Below are positions 1 through 9,138 of a stretch of 64,000 nucleotides of DNA, piece after piece. The DNA comes from Rhodoferax sp. (lineage in GTDB: Bacteria; Pseudomonadota; Gammaproteobacteria; Burkholderiales; Burkholderiaceae_C): positions 1 through 64,000 of the forward strand of contig JAUXWC010000228.1 of NCBI GenBank assembly GCA_030685025.1, given 5' to 3'. Every line of letters begins with the position of its first letter. Position 1 is the first letter of the stretch. The notes beneath the pieces were generated by a model, which searched no databases, was not told the DNA's origin, and saw only the letters and a program-made list of their open reading frames with translations. Position numbers and translations under genes: made by a program.

Positions 1-68
1 GCCTGACCCTGCTGATTCTGCTGTTTGTGCCAGGCCTGAGCCTATGGCTACCGTCCTTCATGAAGTAG
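1..68 (+). CDS. dctM: TRAP transporter large permease (DctM-like), C-terminal end only
   Basis: Only the last 21 codons lie in the window, read from base 3 and ending at the TAG at 66-68. The peptide is hydrophobic and closes with VPGLSLWLPSFMK, which resembles the usual end of DctM-type large permeases of TRAP transporters (the PGLSLWLP motif). Those proteins form the sodium- or proton-coupled membrane channel for organic acids captured by a periplasmic binding protein. The substrate cannot be judged from this piece. The gene converges on and slightly overlaps the end of the leftward MscS gene. The identification rests on a short motif, so it is moderate. Confidence 0.55.
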   Translation, partial: LTLLILLFVPGLSLWLPSFMK

Positions 69-1359
69 GGACGGCGGCTTTCGTGTGAACCACGCGCTGC
101 GGGTAGGGGATCTCGATCTGGTGCGCGCGTAGCGCCTTCAGTATCGCTACATTGATGGCCGACTTCAGACCCAACGAGCCGTTTTGCGGATCGGCGATCC
201 AATACCCCACCGTGAACTCCAGTCCGTCCGCGCCAAAACTGCTCAACATCGCCGCTGGCGCGGGCTCACGCACGACACGCGGCTGGGCCACCGCGCATTG
301 CAGCAGCAGGCGCTGCACCAGTTCGACATCGCTAGCGTAGGCTACCGACACAACGGTCGATTGCCAGACGTGAGAGTCCGCCAGGGACAGGTTTTCGACC
401 CGCTGGGTGATCAGCATTTCATTGGGCACAATCGATTCACGCCCCGCCACCGAGCGCACCACCGTGTAGCGCGCATTGATCTGCGTGATGCAGCCTTCAA
501 AGCCATCGACCCGCACGCTGTCGCCAATGCGCATGCTGCGTTCGGCCAGGATGACAAAACCCGACACGTAGTTGGCGGCGAGCTTCTGCAGGCCAAAACC
601 GACCCCAACGCCAATGGCGCCGCCCAGCACCGACAGGGCGGTCAGATCAATGCCCACGGTTGACAGGGCCAGCAACAGGCCAACAAACATCAGCACCGCG
701 CGGGTAGCGTTACTCAGCGCCTTGCGCAAGGACAGTTCACCGCCCGTGGCGGAGCGCAGCAAACGCGCCTCGATGGCGGCGGAAATCCACAGCGTGAACA
801 ACAGCACCGCGCCGGCCGTGAGAGTGCCCTCGATGATGGTGCGCACCGACAGGCTGGCGCCGCCGACTTTCCAGTGCACCTGATCGAGTTCTTCCAGAAT
901 GATGGGCAACAGGCCACTGACCCACAGCACCACCGCGCCCCAGGCCAGCCAGGAAATAGTGCGCTCCAGCAGGCGCACCAGCGGCGTCTCGGCAAAGGCG
1001 GCCTGCAGCACCTTGACACCGATGCGGATCACCACTAGCGACACCAGTACCGGTATCGCAATCTGGTACACCGCCAAGGGCACCCAGCGCGCCATCAGGG
1101 CGCGCGCGGCGTAGGCCAGGCACAAGAGCAGCACCGGAAACAACACCCCATCCACCAGCCGTTGCCCGAACAGGATCGACTTGCGATCGCTGGCCCCCAA
1201 AGCCCGGCGCAGCAGCCAGACCATGGTCCACGCCAGGCCCACGCACAGCAGCAGGCTCGCCAGCTCCATCAGGGCAGTGGGTTGGGTCAGTGCGGCCACC
1301 CAGCCCTCCAGGTCCTTGATGCGGCTAAGCGGTATGGTTTGAACTCGCATCACAGGCAT
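58..1359 (-). CDS. MscS-family mechanosensitive ion channel
   Basis: This 433-residue inner-membrane protein has several hydrophobic segments in its N-terminal half (about residues 30-250), followed by the glycine/alanine-rich pore helix and a soluble domain typical of MscS. The pore region contains LGGAIGVGVGFGLQKLAANY, and the beta domain follows with SMRIGDSVRVDGFEGCITQINARYT. The family opens under membrane tension to release solutes during osmotic downshock. At 433 residues it is longer than E. coli MscS (286), matching the subfamily with extra N-terminal helices. The start codon overlaps the stop of the upstream hydratase gene in a TGATG arrangement, so the two are probably translationally coupled. 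A start three codons later is possible. Confidence 0.85.
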   Translation of the reverse strand: MPVMRVQTIPLSRIKDLEGWVAALTQPTALMELASLLLCVGLAWTMVWLLRRALGASDRKSILFGQRLVDGVLFPVLLLCLAYAARALMARWVPLAVYQIAIPVLVSLVVIRIGVKVLQAAFAETPLVRLLERTISWLAWGAVVLWVSGLLPIILEELDQVHWKVGGASLSVRTIIEGTLTAGAVLLFTLWISAAIEARLLRSATGGELSLRKALSNATRAVLMFVGLLLALSTVGIDLTALSVLGGAIGVGVGFGLQKLAANYVSGFVILAERSMRIGDSVRVDGFEGCITQINARYTVVRSVAGRESIVPNEMLITQRVENLSLADSHVWQSTVVSVAYASDVELVQRLLLQCAVAQPRVVREPAPAAMLSSFGADGLEFTVGYWIADPQNGSLGLKSAINVAILKALRAHQIEIPYPQRVVHTKAAVPTS

Positions 1360-2144
1360 CAGGACCAGTTGGGTTTTCGCTTCTCAATGAAGGCCTGAAC
1401 GCCCTCTTGCGCCACCTCATGCACCATATTGCAGGCCATGGTCTGGCCCGCCAATTGGTAAGCGGCGGCAATGCCGACTTCGCGTTGCCGGTAAAAGCAG
1501 GCCTTGCCCAGTGCCATGGCCTCGCGCGGCCGCGCCAGAATGGCCAGCAGCAGTTTTTCCAGCTCAGCGTCCAGCGCATCGGGCCCTGCCACCCGGTTCA
1601 CCAGGCCGCGCGCCATGGCCTGTTCGGCGTTGATGAATTCGCCGGTGAGCAGCATCTCCATCGCCTGCTTCGGTGCGATGTTGCGCACCAGGGGCACGCT
1701 GGGTGTCGCGCAGAACAGACCCGCATCAATGCCGTTGACGCCAAAGGTGGCGGTGCTGGCGGCCACGGCCAGATCGCACTGCGCCACCAGTTGGCAACCT
1801 GCCGCGGTGGCCAGACCCTGCACGCGGGCGATCACCGGCACCGGCAAGTTCTGCAGGGCCAGCATCATGCGGCTGCAGTCGGCAAACAGCTTCTGGAAAT
1901 ACGCCATGTCGCTGTGGGCGCGCATCTCCTTGAGATTGTGGCCAGCGCAAAAGGCGCGCCCGTTGGCGGCAATAACCACTACGCGGGCAGTGGAGTCGGC
2001 CGCCACCGCATCGATCGCGGTCTGCATGGCGGCCAGCATGGCTTCGCTCAGGACATTGAAGGCCTTGGGGGTGTTGAGGGTGAGGGTGTGCACGCCGCGC
2101 CCGTCGCGCGCGTGCAGCAGAACAGGATCGGTGGTGTCAGACAT
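1359..2144 (-). CDS. Enoyl-CoA hydratase/isomerase family protein (ECHDC3-like)
   Basis: This 261-residue crotonase-fold protein has the CoA-binding loop RAFCAGHNLKEMR near residue 65 and an oxyanion-hole region GLATAAGCQLVAQCDLAVA. The next block, ATFGVNGIDAGLFCATPS, resembles ECHDC3-type proteins and does not show the two catalytic Glu residues of classical enoyl-CoA hydratase, so hydratase activity is not assured. I chose the ATG at 2144 because the ten residues upstream (back to 2174) look non-native, and this start overlaps the upstream deacetylase-like gene by 8 bp. It is probably co-transcribed with that gene and mscS. The fold is certain; the reaction is unknown. Confidence 0.8.
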   Translation of the reverse strand: MSDTTDPVLLHARDGRGVHTLTLNTPKAFNVLSEAMLAAMQTAIDAVAADSTARVVVIAANGRAFCAGHNLKEMRAHSDMAYFQKLFADCSRMMLALQNLPVPVIARVQGLATAAGCQLVAQCDLAVAASTATFGVNGIDAGLFCATPSVPLVRNIAPKQAMEMLLTGEFINAEQAMARGLVNRVAGPDALDAELEKLLLAILARPREAMALGKACFYRQREVGIAAAYQLAGQTMACNMVHEVAQEGVQAFIEKRKPNWS

Positions 2145-3099
2145 CGGCCAGTACCCTGATATGGGCCTCCACACTGCGCGCCAGGGCGCTCAGGTTGTAG
2201 CCCCCTTCGAGGCAGGACACGATGCGCTTGCTGGCATGCCGGCGGGCGACGTCCTTCAGGCGATCCGTGATCCAGGCGTAATCTTGCTCGACCAGTCCCA
2301 TCTGACCCAGATCGTCATCGCGGTGGGCGTCGAAACCCGCACTGATGAAGATCATTTCGGGGCGGAACGCTTCAAGCCGGGGAATCCACGAGGCCTCGAT
2401 CAGCTCACGCACCGCCGGACCCTTGGTGTAGGCCGGCACCGGCAGGTTGACCAGGTTGCTGGCGTTGGAGAAGGTGCCCCCCATCGGGTAGAACGGGTGC
2501 TGGAAGAAGCTCACCATCAGGATACGCTGGTCCCCGGCCACAATGTCCTCCGTGCCGTTGCCGTGGTGCACATCGAAATCGACAATCGCCACGCGTTTGA
2601 GACCATGGCGCTCCAGCGCGTACTTGGCGGCAATCGCAACATTGTTGAAGAAACAAAAGCCCATCGCCTTGTCGCGGCAGGCATGGTGGCCCGGTGGACG
2701 AATCGCGCAAAAGGCGTTTTCCAGCTCACCGGCCATCACCGCGTCGGTCGCCGCCAGCGCGGCACCGGCAGCGCGCAAGGCGGCATCCCAGGTACTGACG
2801 TTCATGGACGTATCGGGGTCGACCTGGGTGTGGGTCGGCCCGCCGGCCAGGATATCCTCCTTGAGCACATCACTGAGGCCACGCAGCGCCGCCACAAACA
2901 TGCGCCCATGCGCCAGCTCGATATCCGACAATGACGCGATCCCTGCGTCGCGTCGCTCCAGCGCATCGCCCACACCACTGATCAGCAAGCGGTCTTCGAT
3001 GGCATCGAGGCGCTCCGGGCATTCGGGGTGCCCGGCGCCCATTTCGTGTTTCCAGCAATCCCCGTGGGTAAAGTATCCGGTCTTGTTCACTGCCTGCAC
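2137..3099 (-). CDS. Histone deacetylase / acetylpolyamine amidohydrolase family zinc hydrolase
   Basis: The 320-residue protein has the arginase/deacetylase fold. Visible landmarks are RPPGHHACRDKAMGFCFFNN (tandem His plus the glycine-rich loop), the metal-binding DFDVHHGNGTEDI, and a C-terminal SCLEGGYNLSALARSV. Members remove acetyl or other acyl groups from amines with a zinc ion; bacterial ones usually act on polyamines or small amides, or serve catabolic roles. It begins near TTCACTG at about 3090 and is the first gene of the leftward set with the hydratase-like and MscS genes. It is divergent from moxR with a gap of only 33 bp. The exact substrate cannot be read from sequence. Confidence 0.88.
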   Translation of the reverse strand: MQAVNKTGYFTHGDCWKHEMGAGHPECPERLDAIEDRLLISGVGDALERRDAGIASLSDIELAHGRMFVAALRGLSDVLKEDILAGGPTHTQVDPDTSMNVSTWDAALRAAGAALAATDAVMAGELENAFCAIRPPGHHACRDKAMGFCFFNNVAIAAKYALERHGLKRVAIVDFDVHHGNGTEDIVAGDQRILMVSFFQHPFYPMGGTFSNASNLVNLPVPAYTKGPAVRELIEASWIPRLEAFRPEMIFISAGFDAHRDDDLGQMGLVEQDYAWITDRLKDVARRHASKRIVSCLEGGYNLSALARSVEAHIRVLADV

Positions 3100-3132
3100 C
3101 CGTGTCTCGAATTTTTAAGGTAACGTCATCGT

Positions 3133-4053
<921 letters not shown>

Positions 4054-4066
4054 ACGAAGTTTGTCA

Positions 4067-4085
4067 TTGCGGGCGTGACCCGCAA
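4067..4085. repeat. Small inverted repeat TTGCGGG-N5-CCCGCAA
   Basis: Perfect 7-bp arms at 4067-4073 and 4079-4085 lie 13 bp after the moxR stop. The same arms recur at 23092-23110, so this is a dispersed REP-like palindrome. It could act as a weak 3' mRNA stabilising hairpin for moxR. Confidence 0.6.
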
Positions 4086-4172
4086 TCGACCGCGACCAAC
4101 AGCCTGGACTGCGGGTTCCTTGATCGGGGTGCGATTCAAAGCAATGTGGCCTGCGGTGGTAGCGGTGCCCAG

Positions 4173-4542
4173 CCCCTCTCCCGCCCCGCCGGGCGGAAGA
4201 GGGGAGCCTCATTTGGCTTCTGGTCTCGACCAACGCGTTCACGGCGCGGCCGTCGCGACTGCCGCCGCTCGGCAAGATGGGGCACCACCGGTCGTAGCTG
4301 GTTCATGGAGCTGCGGCACTCCACTGGCTGGCGGCTGCGCGCCAGCGACGAGTCAAAGAACAAAAGCCGGCTAACAGCCGGGCTTCACCTCGAATCACCA
4401 AATCCACCTCCGGCGCTCGGAACTCGCGCCCTGAGTTCTTGCCGCTCTAGCCCAGATTTCAACCGTTCCCGGTTTACCCGATGTCGAATCGCGCGGTCAA
4501 ATGAGGCTCCCCCTTTCCGCCCTGGCGAGGGTGGAAAGGGGG
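4173..4542. repeat. 370-bp dispersed repeat with a hairpin at each end, copy A
   Basis: The element opens with a hairpin at 4173-4204 (CCCCTCT and CCGCCC pairing with GGGCGG and AGAGGGG, one mismatch, CGCC loop). It closes with a hairpin at 4509-4542 (CCCCCTTTCC pairing with GGAAAGGGGG, inner CCCT/AGGG, GGCG loop). The interior, including GTCTCGACCAACGCGTTCAC and GCGCCAGCGACGAG, recurs in the same order at 41185-41557. No transposase frame is visible inside. It is an intergenic, probably multi-copy element of unknown mobility, lying between moxR and the DUF58 gene. Confidence 0.8.
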
Positions 4543-4665
4543 CTGGGGGGAATGGGGGTGAGTTCAGGAAATCGGGTATTCGGGGGCCTGGCAATTGGCG
4601 CCGGCTGCGCAATGGGCAGCCGGTGCGTCAATGGCCCGCCAGCGCGCCACACCAGTTTAGATCGC

Positions 4666-4706
4666 ACCCCCCGGATCGAGTCCGGGACAGGCTCGGCCCG
4701 CGATGA
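4666..4706. repeat. REP-like palindrome just upstream of the DUF58 gene
   Basis: The stretch contains CCCGGATCGAGTCCGGG, an inverted repeat with 6-bp arms, followed by CGGCCCGCGATGAC. It belongs to the common class of short intergenic repeats that create spurious reading frames. It ends 5 bp before the chosen ATG, so the usual space for a ribosome binding site is occupied by repeat sequence. Confidence 0.5.
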
Positions 4707-4710
4707 CAGT

Positions 4711-5679
4711 ATGCTGACTGCCCCGTTCAACCCCGTCGACTTGGTACGTAGGCGTTTCCAACGCTGGTGGCAAGCGCGCTTGCCGCTGCAAGACAGCGTG
4801 ACGCTGACCCAGCGCAATGTCTACATCCTGCCCACGCGCGCGGGCTTCATGCTTGGCGCCACCTTGGGCGTACTGCTGGTGGGCGCCATCAACTACCAGC
4901 TCAACTTGGGTTACCTGCTGACCTTTTTGCTGGCCGGCTGCGCGGTGGTCGGCATGCATGTGTGCCATGCCACGCTGCGTGGTCTTACTATGCATTTGAT
5001 AGCACCAGAGCCCCAATTCGTGGGCGCCAACGCCGTGATTGCCATCAGCCTGCAAAACGAGCGCGCCAGCGTGCGTTATGGCATTGGCCTGGCGATCCTG
5101 GGTACGCAGCACTGGAGCTGGACCGATGTGCCAGCGCAGGGCAGCGCCACCGTGCATGTGGCCTTCAAGCCTGAACGGCGCGGCCTGCACCGCGTGCCCA
5201 CACTCACCGCCGAGACGCACTTCCCACTCGGCACGTTTCGGGTCTGGACGGTGTGGCGCCCGGCCGCACAGGTGCTGGTGTACCCCTTGCCGGAGCCGTT
5301 CCCGCCACCCCTGCCAGCCGGTGAGCCGCGCTCGGGCGATGCCACCAGCAGCGTGCCGCACGCCAGCGGCGAATACGACGGTGTACGCGCCTACCGGCGT
5401 GGCGACCCGATGAAACTGGTGGTCTGGAAAAAGGCCGCCAAGGCCGACGAGCTGATTAGCCGCGACGTCGAGTGCACGCAACGCCTGGAACTGTGGCTGG
5501 AGCTGGCCAGCACCGGCCATGCGCACACCGAGCACCAGCTCTCGCGCCTGTGCGCCTGGGTGCTGCAGGCCGAGAAACTGGGCCTGGACTACGGCCTGCG
5601 CCTGCCGGCGACCACCCTAAAACCCAGCCACGGCGAAGCCCACAAGCGGCGCTGCCTGCAAGCCCTGGCTTTGTGCTGA
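4711..5679 (+). CDS. DUF58 domain protein, MoxR partner
   Basis: This 322-residue protein has two adjacent hydrophobic segments near residues 45-90 (FMLGATLGVLLVGAINYQL and the following LLTFLLAGCAVVGMHV) and the DUF58 signature GEYDGVRAYRRGDPMKLVVW near residue 226, followed by WKKAAKADELISRDVE. DUF58 proteins are membrane-anchored partners of MoxR ATPases, often with a VWA-like fold. The frame is open upstream to 4501, but that extension lies inside repeat sequence. The ATG at 4711, where family-like sequence begins (MLTAPFNPVDLVRRRFQRWW), is therefore preferred. The transglutaminase gene follows 17 bp later. Function beyond the association is unknown. Confidence 0.85.
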   Translation: MLTAPFNPVDLVRRRFQRWWQARLPLQDSVTLTQRNVYILPTRAGFMLGATLGVLLVGAINYQLNLGYLLTFLLAGCAVVGMHVCHATLRGLTMHLIAPEPQFVGANAVIAISLQNERASVRYGIGLAILGTQHWSWTDVPAQGSATVHVAFKPERRGLHRVPTLTAETHFPLGTFRVWTVWRPAAQVLVYPLPEPFPPPLPAGEPRSGDATSSVPHASGEYDGVRAYRRGDPMKLVVWKKAAKADELISRDVECTQRLELWLELASTGHAHTEHQLSRLCAWVLQAEKLGLDYGLRLPATTLKPSHGEAHKRRCLQALALC

Positions 5680-5696
5680 GCAGCAACAACCACACC

Positions 5697-7730
5697 ATGC
5701 TCCAGCATCTGCGCAACCTGCCCCGCGATGGCCGCGACACGCTGTTTCTGCTGGCCGTGATCGCCTGGGTGCTGGTGCCACAAATCGAACGCCTGCCACT
5801 GTGGTGCAGCCTGCTGAGCGGCGCCGTGTTGCTCTGGCGCGGTGTGCTGGCCTGGCACGGGCGGCCCTTGCCCTCGCGCTGGTGGTTGCTGGCCCTGGCC
5901 ATGCTGACCCTGGCCGCCACCTTGTGGACCTACCGCACGGTGCTGGGTCGTGATGCTGGCGTGACCCTGATCGTCGCCCTGCTGGCACTCAAGACCCTGG
6001 AGCTGCGCGCCAAGCGCGATGCCTTCGTGGTGTTCTTCCTGAGCTTTTTCACCATGCTCACCAACTTCTTCTTCTCGCAGTCGCTGCTGACGGCCGCAGC
6101 CATGTTGCTGGCCCTGCTGGGCCTGCTCACCGCGCTGGTCAACGCCCACATGCCGGTGGGCAAACCTCCGCTGTTACACGCCGCGCGCCTGGCCGGTGGC
6201 ATGGCGCTGCTGGGCGCGCCCATCATGGTGGTGCTGTTCCTGCTGTTTCCGCGCATGGCGCCGCTGTGGGGCATTCCCAGCGACGCCATGGCCGGGCGCA
6301 GTGGCCTGTCCGCCAGCATGCAGGTGGGCAGCATCGCCAGCCTGGCGCTGGACGAACGCATCACCATGCGCGTGCGCTTCGAGGGCACCCCCCCGCGCCA
6401 ATCCGACTTGTACTTTCGCGGCCCCGTGCTGTCCACCTTTGACGGGCGCGAGTGGCGCGTGGCCAGCGCCAACCTGGCACCACGCCAGCGCGCCCGGGCC
6501 GACCTGCAACTGCTGGGCCAGCCGGTGCGCTACGAAGTGACGCTGGAGCCCAGCAACCGCCCCTGGCTGATGCTGCTGGAGGCGACCGGACAAAAGCCCG
6601 AGCTGGCCGGTTTCGAGAGCTTCATGACCAATGACCTGCAGTGGCTGCTGGACCGCCCGGTGACCGACCTGCTGCGTTACCGCGCCCAAAGCCACCCAAC
6701 GTTTCGCCATGGCCCGATGGAGGCGACGCCGTCCTTGCAGGAATTCGTGGCGCTGCCGCGCGACTCCAACCCGCGCACCGTCGCCCTGGCGGCCCAACTG
6801 CGCGCCGACCCGGCCCTAGCGGGCGCCGCCCCCAGCGCGCTGGTGCGCAGCGTGCTGGAGCGCCTGCGCACCGGCGGCTACACCTACACGCTGGAGCCCG
6901 GTGTTTATGGCCAGCACACCGCCGACGAGTTCTGGTTTGACCGCAAGGAGGGGTTTTGCGAGCACATCGCCTCAAGCTTTGTCATCCTGATGCGTGCCCT
7001 GGAGATCCCGGCGCGCATCGTCACCGGCTACCAGGGCGGCGAACTCAACGCGGTGGACAAGTTTTGGGTGGTGCGCCAAAGCGACGCCCACGCCTGGGCC
7101 GAGGTGTGGATCGTCAACCAGGGCTGGGTGCGGGTGGACCCCACCAGCGCCGTTGCGCCCGGGCGCACCGGCTCGCTGCAGCGCCTGCTGGCTCCAAGGG
7201 GTGCCATGGCGGCGGCCCTGAGTAGCGTCAGTCCGGCCATGGCCGTCAACCTGCGCGCCATGTGGGATGCCGTCAACAACGGCTGGAACCAGTGGATCCT
7301 GAACTACACCCAAAGCAAACAGCTCAACTTGCTGCGCGACATCGGCTTCGAGTCGCCCAGTTGGGAGGACCTGAGTTACGTGCTGATTGGCATCATCGTG
7401 CTGGTCAGCCTGGGCGCCGCCGCCTGGACCCTGTGGGAGCGCAGCCGCCAGGACCCGTGGCTGCGCTTGCTGCATGCCGTCAGCGCGCGGCTGGCCAAAA
7501 TGGGCGTGCCCTCCCACCCCAGCACTCCGCCGCGGCAATTGGCGCAGGCGCTGCTGCAAGCAAGCGGCGGAACCCAAACCAACACCCGACCCGAGAACGC
7601 ACCCCGTATCGACGCCATCCGGCAATGGCTGTTGCGCCTGGAGGCCCAGCGCTACGCACCCGGTGGCGGCAGCCGAGGCAGCCTCGCTACACTGCAACGC
7701 GAATTCAAACAACTCAACTGGCCCACGTGA
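5697..7730 (+). CDS. Membrane transglutaminase-like protein (TgpA type)
   Basis: The 677-residue protein begins with about six membrane segments (residues 10-190), then a large periplasmic domain and one more membrane helix near residues 565-585. The transglutaminase core shows the Cys box EGFCEHIASSFVILMRALEI, the His box RQSDAHAWAEVWI and the Asp in RVDPTSAV, so the Cys-His-Asp triad is complete. The C-terminal DUF4129-like tail is cytoplasmic. In Pseudomonas the homologue TgpA is an essential inner-membrane protein with transglutaminase activity. I chose the ATG at 5697, which gives the normal family length, over an upstream frame that overlaps DUF58. It is the third member of the moxR set. 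Confidence 0.9.
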   Translation: MLQHLRNLPRDGRDTLFLLAVIAWVLVPQIERLPLWCSLLSGAVLLWRGVLAWHGRPLPSRWWLLALAMLTLAATLWTYRTVLGRDAGVTLIVALLALKTLELRAKRDAFVVFFLSFFTMLTNFFFSQSLLTAAAMLLALLGLLTALVNAHMPVGKPPLLHAARLAGGMALLGAPIMVVLFLLFPRMAPLWGIPSDAMAGRSGLSASMQVGSIASLALDERITMRVRFEGTPPRQSDLYFRGPVLSTFDGREWRVASANLAPRQRARADLQLLGQPVRYEVTLEPSNRPWLMLLEATGQKPELAGFESFMTNDLQWLLDRPVTDLLRYRAQSHPTFRHGPMEATPSLQEFVALPRDSNPRTVALAAQLRADPALAGAAPSALVRSVLERLRTGGYTYTLEPGVYGQHTADEFWFDRKEGFCEHIASSFVILMRALEIPARIVTGYQGGELNAVDKFWVVRQSDAHAWAEVWIVNQGWVRVDPTSAVAPGRTGSLQRLLAPRGAMAAALSSVSPAMAVNLRAMWDAVNNGWNQWILNYTQSKQLNLLRDIGFESPSWEDLSYVLIGIIVLVSLGAAAWTLWERSRQDPWLRLLHAVSARLAKMGVPSHPSTPPRQLAQALLQASGGTQTNTRPENAPRIDAIRQWLLRLEAQRYAPGGGSRGSLATLQREFKQLNWPT

Positions 7731-7747
7731 CCTCCAAGCCACTTTCA

Positions 7748-8827
7748 ATGCAGCGTTGCGCTGCCAACCTGCGGCACCTGCAGCGCATTGTCGTACGGAC
7801 CTTGCTAGCTACAGTTGTCATAGCATCGGCGGCTTACCCGGCGCCCTTGCTAGCAGAATCCAAGCGTCCCGCCTACGCCACCCGCGCCGACGTGATGCGC
7901 GAGGCCGATGACATCGCCGAGCGCCGCAACCTGGACCGCGACTGGGTGCGCCAGGCAATTGGCCAGGCACGCTACCTGCCCAGCGTCGCCAAACTGGTGC
8001 TGCCGCCGCCCAGCGGCACCCCCAAGAACTGGCGACTGTACCGCAGCCGCTTCATCGAGCCGCTTCGCATCCAGGCTGGCGTCAAATTCTGGCAGGCCAA
8101 CCAGCAAGCCCTGGCGCGCGCGGAAAAGGAATACGGCGTGCCCGCCGACATCATCGTCGGCGTCATCGGCGTCGAGACCCTCTACGGCCAGCACACCGGC
8201 AAGGTGCGCGTGATCGACGCCCTGACCACCCTGGCGTTCGACTTCCCCGCAGCCCACCCCCGGGCCGGTGAACGCGCCAGCTTCTTCAAGCGCGAGTTGG
8301 AGCAGTACCTCAGCCACTGCCAGCGCGCCGGCATCGACCCCCTGCGCCTGCTGGGCAGCTACGCCGGCGCCATGGGGCTGCCCCAGTTCATGCCGTCGAG
8401 CTGGGTCAAATACGCGATCGACTTCGATGGCGACGGCACGGTGGACATCTTTAACAGCCCGGCCGATGCGATCGGCTCGGTGGCGGCCTACTTCAAGGCC
8501 TTCAACTGGCAGAGCGGCATGCCCACCCACTACGCGGTGAGTTTTGACGCCGCCAAGCTGGACCTGGACACGCTACTGGCGCCCGACATCCTGCCCACCT
8601 TCAGCGTGACCAGCTTCACCGCCAAAGGCGCGGTGCTGGAAGGCGACGCCTTGCTGCACAAAGGCCCGCTGGCGCTGGTCGAATTGCAAAACGGCACCGC
8701 CCCGCCCAGCTACGTGGCCGGCACCGAGAACTTCTACGCCATCACCCGCTACAACTGGAGCAGCTATTACGCCATGGCCGTGATTGAATTGGGACGGGCG
8801 GTGGCAGTGGCGAACCAGGCTCAGTGA
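7748..8827 (+). CDS. mltB: Membrane-bound/periplasmic lytic murein transglycosylase B
   Basis: This 359-residue exported enzyme cleaves peptidoglycan glycan strands to 1,6-anhydro-muropeptides. An N-terminal signal sequence (about residues 15-38, ending around PAPLLAES) has no clear lipobox Cys, so a soluble periplasmic form is likely. The catalytic Glu lies in VIGVETLYGQHTG, and the GAMGLPQFMPSSW motif and DFDGDGTVDIFNSPADAIGS are typical of the MltB family. I chose the ATG at 7748, 17 bp after the transglutaminase stop, because it gives the signal peptide; the frame is open upstream only as a shadow. It may be read with the moxR group. Confidence 0.92.
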   Translation: MQRCAANLRHLQRIVVRTLLATVVIASAAYPAPLLAESKRPAYATRADVMREADDIAERRNLDRDWVRQAIGQARYLPSVAKLVLPPPSGTPKNWRLYRSRFIEPLRIQAGVKFWQANQQALARAEKEYGVPADIIVGVIGVETLYGQHTGKVRVIDALTTLAFDFPAAHPRAGERASFFKRELEQYLSHCQRAGIDPLRLLGSYAGAMGLPQFMPSSWVKYAIDFDGDGTVDIFNSPADAIGSVAAYFKAFNWQSGMPTHYAVSFDAAKLDLDTLLAPDILPTFSVTSFTAKGAVLEGDALLHKGPLALVELQNGTAPPSYVAGTENFYAITRYNWSSYYAMAVIELGRAVAVANQAQ

Positions 8828-9138
8828 TAGTCGTCCTCAAGCTGGTGCCGAACCGCGCACACCACCACCTGCTCGGCATCCACAATCTCAAACAACACCA
8901 CGTACCCGGAACGACCAAAGCCAATCACCAGCTCACGCATGAACGGACTCTGACTGGCTTTGCGGCAGGTGAACGGGTTGCTGCGAAGTGTCGCAATGCC
9001 GTCCCTGATCGCCTGCAGCGCCCGCTCGGTGAGCGCGAGATCGCCGCCATCGCGCTGCGACTCACGCTCAATAACGAAGTCAAAAAGGCGCTCCAAATCC
9101 TCAGCGGCATCCCGCGTCAGCCGCACCCGAAAACTCAC
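8821..9138 (-). CDS. RelE/ParE-family toxin
   Basis: The 105-residue protein has the compact ParE/RelE look: MSFRVRLTRDAAEDLERLFDF at the start, a central helical hairpin, and the C-terminal strand pair RSGYVVLFEIVDAEQVVVCAVRHQLED. ParE toxins inhibit DNA gyrase and RelE toxins cleave mRNA; the helical N-terminus with paired acidic residues suits ParE better. It overlaps the stop of its upstream antitoxin gene by 4 bp (ATGA), as in a coupled pair, and converges on mltB with a 7-bp overlap. The specific target is not readable from sequence. Confidence 0.82.
   Translation of the reverse strand: MSFRVRLTRDAAEDLERLFDFVIERESQRDGGDLALTERALQAIRDGIATLRSNPFTCRKASQSPFMRELVIGFGRSGYVVLFEIVDAEQVVVCAVRHQLEDDYH

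Noticed and set aside
1504..2934. 476-codon plus-strand frame over the hydratase and deacetylase genes
   Set aside because: It is antisense to two genes with clear motifs and has no recognisable signature.
4501..4710. 70-codon N-terminal extension of the DUF58 gene
   Set aside because: It is made of the end of the 370-bp repeat and a REP-like palindrome, and the family-like sequence begins at 4711.
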